Shown piece after piece: positions 1 to 5,859 of a stretch of DNA of 13,747 nt. The notes under the pieces were generated by a model. That model made no database searches and was not told the DNA's origin. It saw nothing but the letters and a program-made list of their open reading frames with translations. Position 1 is the first letter of the stretch, and the number at the start of each line of letters is the position of its first letter. Position numbers and translations under genes: made by a program. This DNA comes from Novosphingobium sp. (GTDB lineage: Bacteria > Pseudomonadota > Alphaproteobacteria > Sphingomonadales > Sphingomonadaceae), in the NCBI GenBank assembly GCA_020853995.1, contig JADYXV010000205.1, positions 1-13,747 on the forward strand, in the 5' to 3' direction.

Positions 1-1269
1 GCCACCTTTGCCCTGGTCGACTGCAACAACTTCTATGCATCCTGTGAGCGGCTTTTCCAGCCCCGCTTACGGGGACGGCCGGTTGTGGTTCTCTCGAATA
101 ACGATGGGTGCGTAATCGCCCGGTCGAATGAGGCGAAGGCGCTGGGTGTCGGTATGGGCGCACCGCTGTTCAAGATCCGCAACCTAGTCGAGGAGCATAA
201 CATTGCCGTCTGCTCATCCAACTACGCCCTATATGGCGACATATCCGAACGCGTGATGAGCGTTCTGGGGTCGAATGCCCCCGGGCATGAGATCTACAGT
301 ATCGACGAGTGCTTCCTGGATCTCGACCGCTTGGCCGTGGCGGACCTGACCGAATGGTGCCGTGATCTTCGGCAAACGACCCTACAATGGACAGGAATTC
401 CGGTGTCCGTCGGCGTGGGCCCGACCAAGACCCTGGCCAAGCTGGCCAACCGGCTTGCGAAGAAGTCGGCAAAGGCCGGCGGCGTGCTGGACCTGGTGCA
501 TCACCCAAACTGGATCGAGCCGGCCTTGCGCAAAACGCCGATCGGCGATGTCTGGGGAGTGGGGCGCCGCTGGAGCGCTATGCTGGAGGAGCGCGGCATC
601 CGCACAGCCCACGACCTCGCCAACGCTCAGGACGGCTGGGTGCGCCAGCGAATGGGTATCGTCGGCCTTCGAACCGTCCACGAGCTGCGCGGCCTCGTCT
701 GCCACGCGCTGGAAGACCAGCCGCCGCCGAAACAGACGACCTGTTGTTCTCGCACCTTCGGCACGGCCATCTTCGACAAGGGCCAGGTCCATGATGCCGT
801 GATGAGCTTTGCTGAGCGGGCGGCCGAAAAGGTGCGTCATGCCGGTCAGGTGGCAGGCGCTGTGCAGCTATTCACCCGGACCGACCCGTTTGCGCAGGAC
901 ATGCCACAGAAGTCGGTGTCAGGCTCCGCGACGCTCCACCGGCCAACGTCAGACACCCGCGACATCACTGCCGCTGTCCTGAGGATTTTCGAGCGCATCT
1001 GGAGAGAGGGTTATGGCTGGCGGAAGGCTGGCGTGTTGCTGCTCGATCTGGCTGCCCCCGGGGCTGCCCCAGCATCGCTCTTTGACGTGATGGAGGCGCC
1101 GGACGATGGACTGATGCAGGCGATCGACAGGATCAACGATCGCTATGGCCGTGGGACTGCCCGGTTGGGGTTGGCCCAGAAGGATGCTGAATGGCGCATG
1201 CGGCGGGAGAACCTTTCGCCCAGCTTCACGACCCGGTGGGGGGATATACCTGCCGCGAAGATGGGGTAA
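1..1269 (+). CDS. umuC: Y-family DNA polymerase V catalytic subunit UmuC (5' end cut by window)
   Basis: Error-prone translesion polymerase of the Y family, acting in the SOS response with processed UmuD. The frame is open from base 1 and yields 422 residues, the usual UmuC length, so probably only the first residue or two are missing. The start shows the palm motif FALVDCNNFYASCE (Asp7 a metal ligand), then VVVLSNNDGCVIARSNEAKALG, typical of UmuC rather than DinB. The catalytic YSIDECF motif has Asp102-Glu103. It is followed by GVGPTKTLAKLANRLAKK, the helix-hairpin-helix region around DVWGVGRR, the UmuC-type C-terminal domain, and a possible beta-clamp contact (ASLFD). The UmuD partner is not in the window and presumably lies just upstream. 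A small membrane-anchored ORF follows after 9 bases. Family assignment is by recognition of motifs; umuDC genes are often carried on mobile DNA. Confidence 0.95.
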   Translation, partial: ATFALVDCNNFYASCERLFQPRLRGRPVVVLSNNDGCVIARSNEAKALGVGMGAPLFKIRNLVEEHNIAVCSSNYALYGDISERVMSVLGSNAPGHEIYSIDECFLDLDRLAVADLTEWCRDLRQTTLQWTGIPVSVGVGPTKTLAKLANRLAKKSAKAGGVLDLVHHPNWIEPALRKTPIGDVWGVGRRWSAMLEERGIRTAHDLANAQDGWVRQRMGIVGLRTVHELRGLVCHALEDQPPPKQTTCCSRTFGTAIFDKGQVHDAVMSFAERAAEKVRHAGQVAGAVQLFTRTDPFAQDMPQKSVSGSATLHRPTSDTRDITAAVLRIFERIWREGYGWRKAGVLLLDLAAPGAAPASLFDVMEAPDDGLMQAIDRINDRYGRGTARLGLAQKDAEWRMRRENLSPSFTTRWGDIPAAKMG

Positions 1270-1278
1270 GAGTGTCCC

Positions 1279-1647
1279 ATGGACGCTGCCGATCCAGACC
1301 TGCCTGATGCTGCTGTTGAACACATCAGCCAGATGCTGACGCTGGCCAAGAGCAAGCATCAGGAAGCTATGGGGTTGCTCGGCACACCTGATCCGAACGC
1401 CCTGCCACGCCTGCGTGAAGTGCTCCGACTCTTGGAAGAGGTCGAGCTGTTGGCCGATGACGCGACAAGCTATGTCGAGGCAGACGTGATGAAGGCTGCG
1501 ATCAAGGACCTTCATTTCCAGCAGGCGGCCGTTCAAGTGGCCATAGCCCAGCTGGAGAACGTGAAGGTCCAGTCCCCATGGGCGACGCCTTGGCCGTGGC
1601 TTACCCTGATCATCCTAGCGTTGCTGATCGCCCAGGCGGTCGGCTGA
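1279..1647 (+). CDS. Hypothetical protein with C-terminal membrane anchor, downstream of umuC
   Basis: A 122-residue protein I do not recognise. Residues 1-98 are acidic and rich in Leu, Ala, Glu and Gln, which suggests a soluble helical bundle or coiled coil. Residues about 100-121 (after a WATPWPW stretch) are strongly hydrophobic (LTLIILALLIAQAVG) and end at the C-terminus, the layout of a tail-anchored single-pass membrane protein. There is no N-terminal signal peptide. The start lies 9 bases after the umuC stop on the same strand, with only a weak AAGAG ribosome site 6 bases ahead, so co-transcription with umuC is likely. Its role is unknown; a link to SOS or to a mobile element is inference from position only. 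Confidence 0.7.
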   Translation: MDAADPDLPDAAVEHISQMLTLAKSKHQEAMGLLGTPDPNALPRLREVLRLLEEVELLADDATSYVEADVMKAAIKDLHFQQAAVQVAIAQLENVKVQSPWATPWPWLTLIILALLIAQAVG

Positions 1648-1711
1648 GGCCTCAAGTGGGACCCGAAGCGTCGGTTCTCATGATCGTCTCTAACCGCGAT
1701 CCGACACAAAC

Positions 1712-1853
1712 GGTTCGGTAGATGGAAGGCCAGAAAACCTCGGATTTACGTCGTTTCTGGAGACCGAACCTTTGCAGCGGAGGTTCGGGTGAAAAGAGAC
1801 GAAAGCCGGTCAGAGACCGATTTTGGCGTTTGCAGCAGTCTCTAGGGTTCGGT
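1712..1853. repeat. Non-coding stretch with repeated GGTTCGG motifs
   Basis: The 284 bases between the small ORF (ends 1647) and the tRNA (from 1932) hold no convincing gene. The motif GGTTCGG(T) occurs at 1712-1719, 1782-1788 and 1846-1853, and inverted as ACCGAACC at 1763-1770. TTTGCAGC is repeated at 1771-1778 and 1829-1836, and GTCTCTA occurs near 1685 and near 1838. Two of the motif copies form the inverted repeat listed separately. The pattern resembles clustered protein-binding sites, but no function can be assigned from sequence alone. Confidence 0.5.
1764..1788. repeat. 8-bp inverted repeat (stem-loop)
   Basis: The arms CCGAACCT (1764-1771) and AGGTTCGG (1781-1788) are perfectly complementary around a 9-base loop. 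There is no T-tract on either side, so an intrinsic terminator is not well supported, although the element lies about 115 bases downstream of the last plus-strand gene. It may be an operator or an integrase arm-type site. Confidence 0.45.
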
Positions 1854-1905
1854 CGCCGCTGGCAAAACCGCGCGGAAGCTGGCGATTTTTCGGCCCCTTG
1901 AGGCC

Positions 1906-1930
1906 CATCTCATGGCTTCGCGATGAGATG
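1906..1930 (-). terminator. Stem-loop directly downstream of tRNA-Ser (possible terminator)
   Basis: The arms CATCTCAT (1906-1913) and ATGAGATG (1923-1930) pair perfectly. Two more pairs form inside after one mismatch. The hairpin starts one base beyond the CCA end of the minus-strand tRNA. No U-run follows on the minus strand, so it may instead guide 3' end processing. Confidence 0.4.
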
Positions 1931-1931
1931 T

Positions 1932-2021
1932 TGGCGGAGAGGCAGGGATTCGAACCCTGGATACGGTCACCCGTATGCCGCATTTCGAGTGCGGTGCATT
2001 CGACCACTCTGCCACCTCTCC
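1932..2021 (-). tRNA. tRNA-Ser (anticodon CGA)
   Basis: On the minus strand the acceptor arm GGAGAGG (2021-2015) pairs with CCTCTCC, followed by discriminator G73 (the serine identity base) and an encoded CCA (1934-1932). The anticodon stem CCGCA/TGCGG encloses the loop CTCGAAA, giving anticodon CGA, which reads UCG. A long variable arm (TACGG/CCGTA stem) confirms a class II serine tRNA. The T arm contains GGTTCGAATCC. Length is 90 bases with CCA. The 3' end faces the umuC module, the orientation in which integrases usually insert elements. Confidence 0.96.
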
Positions 2022-2134
2022 GCGAAGTGTCCTTAGGGTGCCGGTAAAGGCATTGCCCGGTCGAGGAAGCGCGCCGTTAGCGCATGGCATCGGTCTTGCC
2101 AAGCGAAAAGCGGCCACCTTTTGCATTGGCTCGC

Positions 2135-2163
2135 TTGTTTGCAGCGCGGCATGTGCCTATATG
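2135..2163 (+). promoter_or_regulatory. Candidate sigma-70-like promoter for hspQ
   Basis: TTGTTT (2135-2140) and TATATG (2158-2163) are separated by exactly 17 bases. Transcription would start near 2169-2171, essentially at the ATG at 2170, which implies a leaderless message. The elements are imperfect, so confidence is modest. Confidence 0.35.
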
Positions 2164-2169
2164 CAGATT

Positions 2170-2550
2170 ATGGACCGTGCGAGTTTCTTTTCGCCCCAAG
2201 CCGGGCGCGACATTTCGGCTCCCCCCGTGTCATCGGCGCGCTTTTCGATCGGAGAAGTCGTGCGACACCGCACGTTCGGATTCCGGGGCGTGGTGGTGGA
2301 TGTTGATCCCGTCTTCGCGAACAGTGAAGAATGGTATCAATCGATCCCCGAAGACATCCGTCCACTTCGTGATCAGCCTTTTTACCACCTGCTCGCCGAA
2401 AATGACGAAAGCAGCTATGTCGCGTATGTAAGCCAGCAAAACCTGCTGGGCGATGCTGATGCAGGGCCCGTTGATCACCCGTCAATCGAAGAAATGTTCG
2501 AAAGCTTCCGCAACGGGCGCTATCATCTGCATCGCAGCCTTTCGCACTGA
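2170..2550 (+). CDS. hspQ: Heat-shock protein HspQ (hemimethylated-DNA-binding / YccV-like domain)
   Basis: A small cytoplasmic stress protein. In E. coli, HspQ binds hemimethylated DNA and modulates Lon protease. Residues about 25-115 carry the family pattern: FSIGEVVRHRTFGFRGVVVDVDP (26-47), then RDQPFYHLLAENDE (67-80), YVAYVSQQNL and a final HPSIEEMFE helix. With the ATG at 2170 the protein has 126 residues, about 20 more than E. coli HspQ, as an unstructured N-terminal tail. In-frame alternatives are ATG 2161 and GTG 2227; none has a Shine-Dalgarno sequence. The frame stays open upstream into the tRNA, so a start at 1975 is implausible. A candidate promoter places the transcript start at 2170. 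The gene converges on the ABC permease. Confidence 0.88.
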   Translation: MDRASFFSPQAGRDISAPPVSSARFSIGEVVRHRTFGFRGVVVDVDPVFANSEEWYQSIPEDIRPLRDQPFYHLLAENDESSYVAYVSQQNLLGDADAGPVDHPSIEEMFESFRNGRYHLHRSLSH

Positions 2551-2557
2551 TCGAACA

Positions 2558-2579
2558 GCCGGGGCACGCCTCCCCCGGC
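2558..2579. terminator. GC-rich hairpin between convergent genes, possible bidirectional terminator
   Basis: The arms GCCGGGG (2558-2564) and CCCCGGC (2573-2579) pair perfectly around an 8-base loop. The hairpin lies 7 bases past the hspQ stop and 5 bases past the stop of the converging permease gene. No clear T-tract is present on either strand, but the position strongly suggests a shared terminator. Confidence 0.55.
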
Positions 2580-2584
2580 ACCCA

Positions 2585-3481
2585 TCAGTTCTTCAGTTTC
2601 CAACCAGAGCGCAGCGTAATGTAAAGCAGCGCCGCCAAGGCCAGGTTCAACACGCCAAGGCCAATCGCGCCGTGCAGCACGGCAAGATTAGTGTCACCAA
2701 TGTCACTCTTGCCCAAAAAGCCGAATCGGAAGCCCGAGATCACGTAGAAAATCGGATTTGCACGGCTCACTGACTGAAATGCGGGTGCAAGGTTATCAAT
2801 AACATAGAATGTGCCGGAAAGCATCGACAGGGGCGTGATCACAAAGTTGGTGATCGCGGCGTTGTGATCGAACTTTTCTGCCCAGATCGAAGCCAGTACC
2901 CCTATCAGCGCCAGCAGGATCGAGCCCATCAGGCCAAACCAAACAACCGCCCACAAGTGTCTGACCGTCAAATCAACGCCCGGCCACAAAGCCATGGCAG
3001 CGGCAACGGCAAAGCCCACCAGAACCGCACGAGTAACGGCAGCGCCCACCAGCGCCGTCATCAATTCACCCGTGCTGATTGGCGGCATCAGATAATCGAT
3101 GATCGTCCCTTGAATTTTGCCGACAAGCAGACTGAAGCTGGAGTTGGCAAAAGCGTTGTTGATCATGGCCATGGCGATAAGGCCCGGTGCGACGAAGCTG
3201 GCAAAGTTTACGCCCAGGACAATACGGCTGCTGCCGCTGGCCCCGCCGCCCAATGCCAGCGTGAATATCATCAGGTACAACAGCGTGGTTACAGCCGGTG
3301 CCCAGATCGTCTGGGTCTGCACCTTGAAGAAACGCCGCACTTCCTTCATATAGAGAGTCCACAGCCCCAATCTGTTGAAGCCGCGAAACATCGGCTGCCC
3401 AGGTGGAGTGAAGGTTCCGGCGTTGCGGAGTTCCGTCTTGTCGGGGGTAGTCCCATCTTGGGGCAACGATTGAATGGTCAT
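2585..3481 (-). CDS. ABC-2 type transporter permease (YadH-like)
   Basis: Inner-membrane permease of the ABC-2 superfamily, which exports drugs, polysaccharides or lipids. After a hydrophilic N-terminal stretch (about 45 residues) come six hydrophobic segments, beginning with TIWAPAVTTLLYLMIFTLALG. The family pattern SFVAPGLIAMAMINNAF, then GTIIDYLMPPISTGELMTALVGAAVTR, then PLSMLSGTFYVIDNL with PIFYVISGFRFGFLG, is diagnostic. The chosen ATG at 3481 gives 298 residues. An upstream ATG at 3511 is possible; starts further upstream would run towards divergent gcrA. No ATP-binding subunit gene adjoins it on either side, so its ATPase must be encoded elsewhere. The substrate is unknown. It is divergent from gcrA across 113 bases and convergent with hspQ. 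Confidence 0.9.
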   Translation of the reverse strand: MTIQSLPQDGTTPDKTELRNAGTFTPPGQPMFRGFNRLGLWTLYMKEVRRFFKVQTQTIWAPAVTTLLYLMIFTLALGGGASGSSRIVLGVNFASFVAPGLIAMAMINNAFANSSFSLLVGKIQGTIIDYLMPPISTGELMTALVGAAVTRAVLVGFAVAAAMALWPGVDLTVRHLWAVVWFGLMGSILLALIGVLASIWAEKFDHNAAITNFVITPLSMLSGTFYVIDNLAPAFQSVSRANPIFYVISGFRFGFLGKSDIGDTNLAVLHGAIGLGVLNLALAALLYITLRSGWKLKN

Positions 3482-3512
3482 AGTCCGTGCGGTATCGCGC
3501 AGATAAGCCATT

Positions 3513-3541
3513 GGCAAGAATTGCCGAACGGGCATTGCCCG
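3513..3541. promoter_or_regulatory. Two adjacent short palindromes in the permease/gcrA divergent promoter region
   Basis: GGCAA-gaa-TTGCC (3513-3525) and CGGGC-att-GCCCG (3529-3541) are perfect 5-bp dyads, each with a 3-base centre, and their centres are 16 bases apart. They lie in the 113-base space between two divergent genes, where operators are expected. No regulator can be named. Confidence 0.35.
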
Positions 3542-3594
3542 TACAGAAGAAAACGGTCGGGTATCGCCCCTCCGCATGAAGGACGTTTGAAGGC

Positions 3595-4302
3595 ATGAGC
3601 TGGACCGAAGAGCGCATCGAAAAGCTTGCAAAGATGTGGGAAGGCGGATCGACCGCCAGCCAGATCGCTGAAGAGCTCGGCGGTGTCAGCCGAAATGCCG
3701 TCATCGGCAAAGCCCATCGTCTGGGCCTCAAAGCACGTCCGTCACCGGTGAAAGCCAACGACAAGACCGATGCTCCGGCCGTTGCAGCAGCACCAAAGGT
3801 CGCAAAGCCTGCACCGCCCCCTGCGCCAGAGCCGAAGATGGCCGTGCCGCCCCGTCCGGCCCCTACGCCCACCCCAGCGCCTGCACCCCGTGCTGTCGCC
3901 CCCGCGCCAGAGCCACGCGAGGTTGCTGCTGAGCCGGGCGCTGATGCCCCTGCCCCCAAGCCTATGCCGCGAATCGTCTCGGTTGGACCGGGCGGATTCC
4001 TCCGGCAGGGCCCCGGCGATCAGCAGGCACCCATTCCGCCTGCGCCACCCCGCCGCCTGGTCCCTGCCCGCCCCAGCCCCGAAATTTCGGAAAAGACCAG
4101 CCTTCTCGATCTGAATGACCGGATCTGCCGCTGGCCGATGGGCCATCCAGGTGAGCCTGATTTCCATTTTTGTGGTGACAAGGTTAACCCCGGCTTCCCC
4201 TATTGCGTCGATCATTGCGGCCGCGCTTATCAGGCGCAATTGCCACGTGGCCATCGTCGCCCTCCACCGCCAATGCCGTTTGGCGGCCCACGAGTGCGTT
4301 GA
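3595..4302 (+). CDS. gcrA: GcrA cell-cycle transcriptional regulator
   Basis: Alphaproteobacterial cell-cycle regulator. In Caulobacter, GcrA binds the sigma-70 housekeeping holoenzyme and activates promoters carrying methylated GANTC (CcrM) sites. Residues 1-47 match the GcrA DNA-binding region almost exactly (MSWTEERIEKL, then GGVSRNAVIGKAHRLGL). Residues about 50-165 are an unusually long linker rich in Pro and Ala. Residues about 172-215 form the conserved C-terminal sigma-contact region, with RICRWPMGHPGEPDFHFCG and PGFPYCVDHC (Cys178, 193, 204 and 208), a likely metal-binding set. At 235 residues it is longer than Caulobacter GcrA (about 170), the extra length lying in the linker and a basic, Pro-rich tail. 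Ribosome site: a weak AAGGA about 12 bases upstream. A hairpin follows 2 bases after the stop. Confidence 0.96.
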   Translation: MSWTEERIEKLAKMWEGGSTASQIAEELGGVSRNAVIGKAHRLGLKARPSPVKANDKTDAPAVAAAPKVAKPAPPPAPEPKMAVPPRPAPTPTPAPAPRAVAPAPEPREVAAEPGADAPAPKPMPRIVSVGPGGFLRQGPGDQQAPIPPAPPRRLVPARPSPEISEKTSLLDLNDRICRWPMGHPGEPDFHFCGDKVNPGFPYCVDHCGRAYQAQLPRGHRRPPPPMPFGGPRVR

Positions 4303-4304
4303 AT

Positions 4305-4334
4305 TCAGGCATTTTTTTCAAAAAGAATGCCTGA
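4305..4334. terminator. AT-cored hairpin after gcrA, possible terminator
   Basis: The arms TCAGGCATT (4305-4313) and AATGCCTGA (4326-4334) pair perfectly. The core TTTTT/AAAAA can extend the stem around a single G bulge. The hairpin starts 2 bases after the gcrA stop. No T-tract follows the 3' arm, so termination is likely but not textbook. Confidence 0.5.
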
Positions 4335-4346
4335 CCACCAAATTCT

Positions 4347-4379
4347 GGGCGTTGTAGTGGTTAATTCCCTGCAACGCCC
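4347..4379. promoter_or_regulatory. 11-bp inverted repeat upstream of the diguanylate cyclase gene
   Basis: GGGCGTTGTAG (4347-4357) pairs with CTGCAACGCCC (4369-4379): eight perfect pairs plus three more including one G-T wobble, around an 11-base loop containing TTAATT. It ends 15 bases before the ATG at 4395 and is separate from the post-gcrA hairpin. It may be an operator, a leader RNA structure or a second terminator. Confidence 0.45.
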
Positions 4380-4394
4380 GCCGTCCTACTGTGC

Positions 4395-5561
4395 ATGAAT
4401 CACGAAGAATCAGCGCGCGGTTCGCGGTCCCGACTGCTCAGGTGGCTTGGCCTATCTGACGATGTGCAACCGTCAGAGGCAGATGAAGGCGCGGATGCTG
4501 AAAGCTTTCGCGATCCCACAGCGCGCGAGATCTGGCTGCCGGCTAAGCGCCGCCTGATCGGCAAAGTGGCCGATTTTCTGATAGACCATGATCTTGAAGT
4601 CATGCCCCGTACGCTGGGCATTGCCTATGATTGCATCACTGGCGGTAACCCTAAACTCTCGCAGCTGATTCTGGAGCGCACGGAAGCCGGTCTGCCGGTG
4701 ACGCTCAAATGGCTTGAGCAGACGCAGCGCGAAGCAGAAGGTGAGAGTAGCGCGGAAATGTTGGCCGCGTTGATGAGCAGGCTGGAGGAAAGCCTACAAG
4801 AGTTTTCCCGCACCACAAACAGCGCACGCAACGCCACCAGCGAATATGGCGCAGCGCTGCAGCAGCATGTTGATGATCTTGAACAGGTCAGCAAAGCGGG
4901 CATCGTCATCACCGAACTGGCAGCACTTGCCCGCGCCATGATGACCCGCACACGCGAGATCGAACTCAATCTCAACGAATCCGAAAAGCGCGCCACGACG
5001 TTGCAGCAAAGTCTGGACGAAGCGCGGCGGGTTGCCGACGAAGACCACCTGACCGGCTTGCCCAACCGCAGAGCCTTCGAATTGATGTTCGACAAGGAAA
5101 TCGAAAGCGCCAAGCAGACAGGCGAATCGCTTTGCGTGGCTTTCGTCGACATCGACCACTTCAAACGCGTCAACGATACTCACGGCCATGCGTCGGGTGA
5201 CCGCGTGCTTAAAGTTGTGGCAGAGACGCTGAGCCGCATTTCCAACGCACGCTGCCATGTGGCACGCCATGGAGGCGAGGAATTTGCGGTGATTTTCCGA
5301 GCGATTACACCGGAAAAGGCCTGGCAGCGGCTTGATGGCGCGCGCGAAGAGATCGCTGAACGCCGCCTTGTAAACCGCGCAACGGACATGCCCTTTGGCA
5401 AGATCACATTTTCAGGCGGCATCGCCGATGTCTTTGCTTATGAATCTAAAAGCGAAGCGTTACGCGCGGCCGATGAGGCGCTGTACATCGCCAAGCAGTC
5501 CGGCCGTAATCTGATCAAGCTGGCCGGAAAAGACCCGCCCCCCCTTCAGGACGCAGCGTAA
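4395..5561 (+). CDS. Soluble GGDEF diguanylate cyclase
   Basis: Predicted cyclic di-GMP synthase (two GTP to c-di-GMP). The C-terminal GGDEF domain (about residues 212-378) has DHLTGLPNRRAF, then the metal-binding FVDIDHFKRVNDTHGHASGD (Asp252), and an intact active loop GGEEF at 293-297 with SGGIAD further on. The I-site, normally RxxD ending five residues before GGEEF, reads NARC here, so product inhibition at that site is probably lost. Residues 1-210 show no transmembrane segment or known sensor domain. A stretch of about 125-210 is Glu/Leu/Arg/Ala-rich and probably a coiled coil that mediates dimerisation. No Shine-Dalgarno sequence precedes the ATG. Two GANTC sites overlap the first codons. 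The gene lies 92 bases after gcrA on the same strand. Confidence 0.93.
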   Translation: MNHEESARGSRSRLLRWLGLSDDVQPSEADEGADAESFRDPTAREIWLPAKRRLIGKVADFLIDHDLEVMPRTLGIAYDCITGGNPKLSQLILERTEAGLPVTLKWLEQTQREAEGESSAEMLAALMSRLEESLQEFSRTTNSARNATSEYGAALQQHVDDLEQVSKAGIVITELAALARAMMTRTREIELNLNESEKRATTLQQSLDEARRVADEDHLTGLPNRRAFELMFDKEIESAKQTGESLCVAFVDIDHFKRVNDTHGHASGDRVLKVVAETLSRISNARCHVARHGGEEFAVIFRAITPEKAWQRLDGAREEIAERRLVNRATDMPFGKITFSGGIADVFAYESKSEALRAADEALYIAKQSGRNLIKLAGKDPPPLQDAA

Positions 5562-5568
5562 GTCCTGA

Positions 5569-5618
5569 CCCTGATGTCATGCAGAAAGCGGTTGACCGTT
5601 TCCCGCATAACATCAGGG
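5569..5618. terminator. Long near-perfect hairpin at convergent gene ends
   Basis: Outer arms CCCTGATGT (5569-5577) and ACATCAGGG (5610-5618) pair perfectly. Inside, ATGC pairs with GCAT, and GAAA plus CGG pair with CCG plus TTTC around a TTGA tetraloop. That is about 20 pairs with only small internal loops. It sits 7 bases after the cyclase stop and 10 bases before the end of the converging minus-strand gene, so a bidirectional terminator is the simplest reading. No T-tract is present. Confidence 0.5.
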
Positions 5619-5628
5619 ACAAAGGATC

Positions 5629-5859
5629 TCAGCGGTACTGCGAATTCTGGCTGCGCTGGAAGGTATAACGTGCAACGTTGCCTTCGATCACGTCCTTCTT
5701 GAACACAACCCGCATCTCGTCGGCACCTTCTTCACGGGTACAGACAAGGCGGGTGCCGCCTGATGGTAATGTTTCAATCGCGCTGATCGAAACACCGGCC
5801 TGATCACAGCGGGTGCGGACTTTGGCTTCTGGCAAGCTCAGATTCATGGCGCGGCTCAT
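5629..5859 (-). CDS. Small hypothetical protein, second gene of an unknown two-gene unit
   Basis: A 76-residue soluble protein I do not recognise: basic N-terminus, one Cys at each of about positions 18 and 40, alternating hydrophobic segments (SISAIETL, TRLVCTREE, MRVVFKKDVI) that suggest a small beta-rich fold, and a polar Arg/Gln/Ser tail. There is no signal peptide or membrane segment. The ATG is preceded by a good AAGGA ribosome site with 7-base spacing. Its first bases overlap the stop of the upstream minus-strand gene in an ATGA, so the two are probably translationally coupled. It converges on the diguanylate cyclase gene across the long hairpin. Function unknown. Confidence 0.72.
   Translation of the reverse strand: MSRAMNLSLPEAKVRTRCDQAGVSISAIETLPSGGTRLVCTREEGADEMRVVFKKDVIEGNVARYTFQRSQNSQYR

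Noticed and set aside
949..1536. A 195-codon minus-strand frame across the end of umuC and the small ORF
   Set aside because: It overlaps the conserved umuC C-terminus and the co-directional small gene and shows no motif of its own.
1975..2169. N-terminal extension of hspQ starting inside the tRNA gene
   Set aside because: It would read through the tRNA-Ser antisense strand, has no family similarity, and HspQ homologues start near 2170-2230.
3066..3959. A 297-codon minus-strand frame opposite gcrA and the permease start
   Set aside because: The Gly/Ala/Arg-rich translation mirrors the Pro/Ala linker of gcrA and an off-frame reading of the permease; both real genes have clear family motifs.
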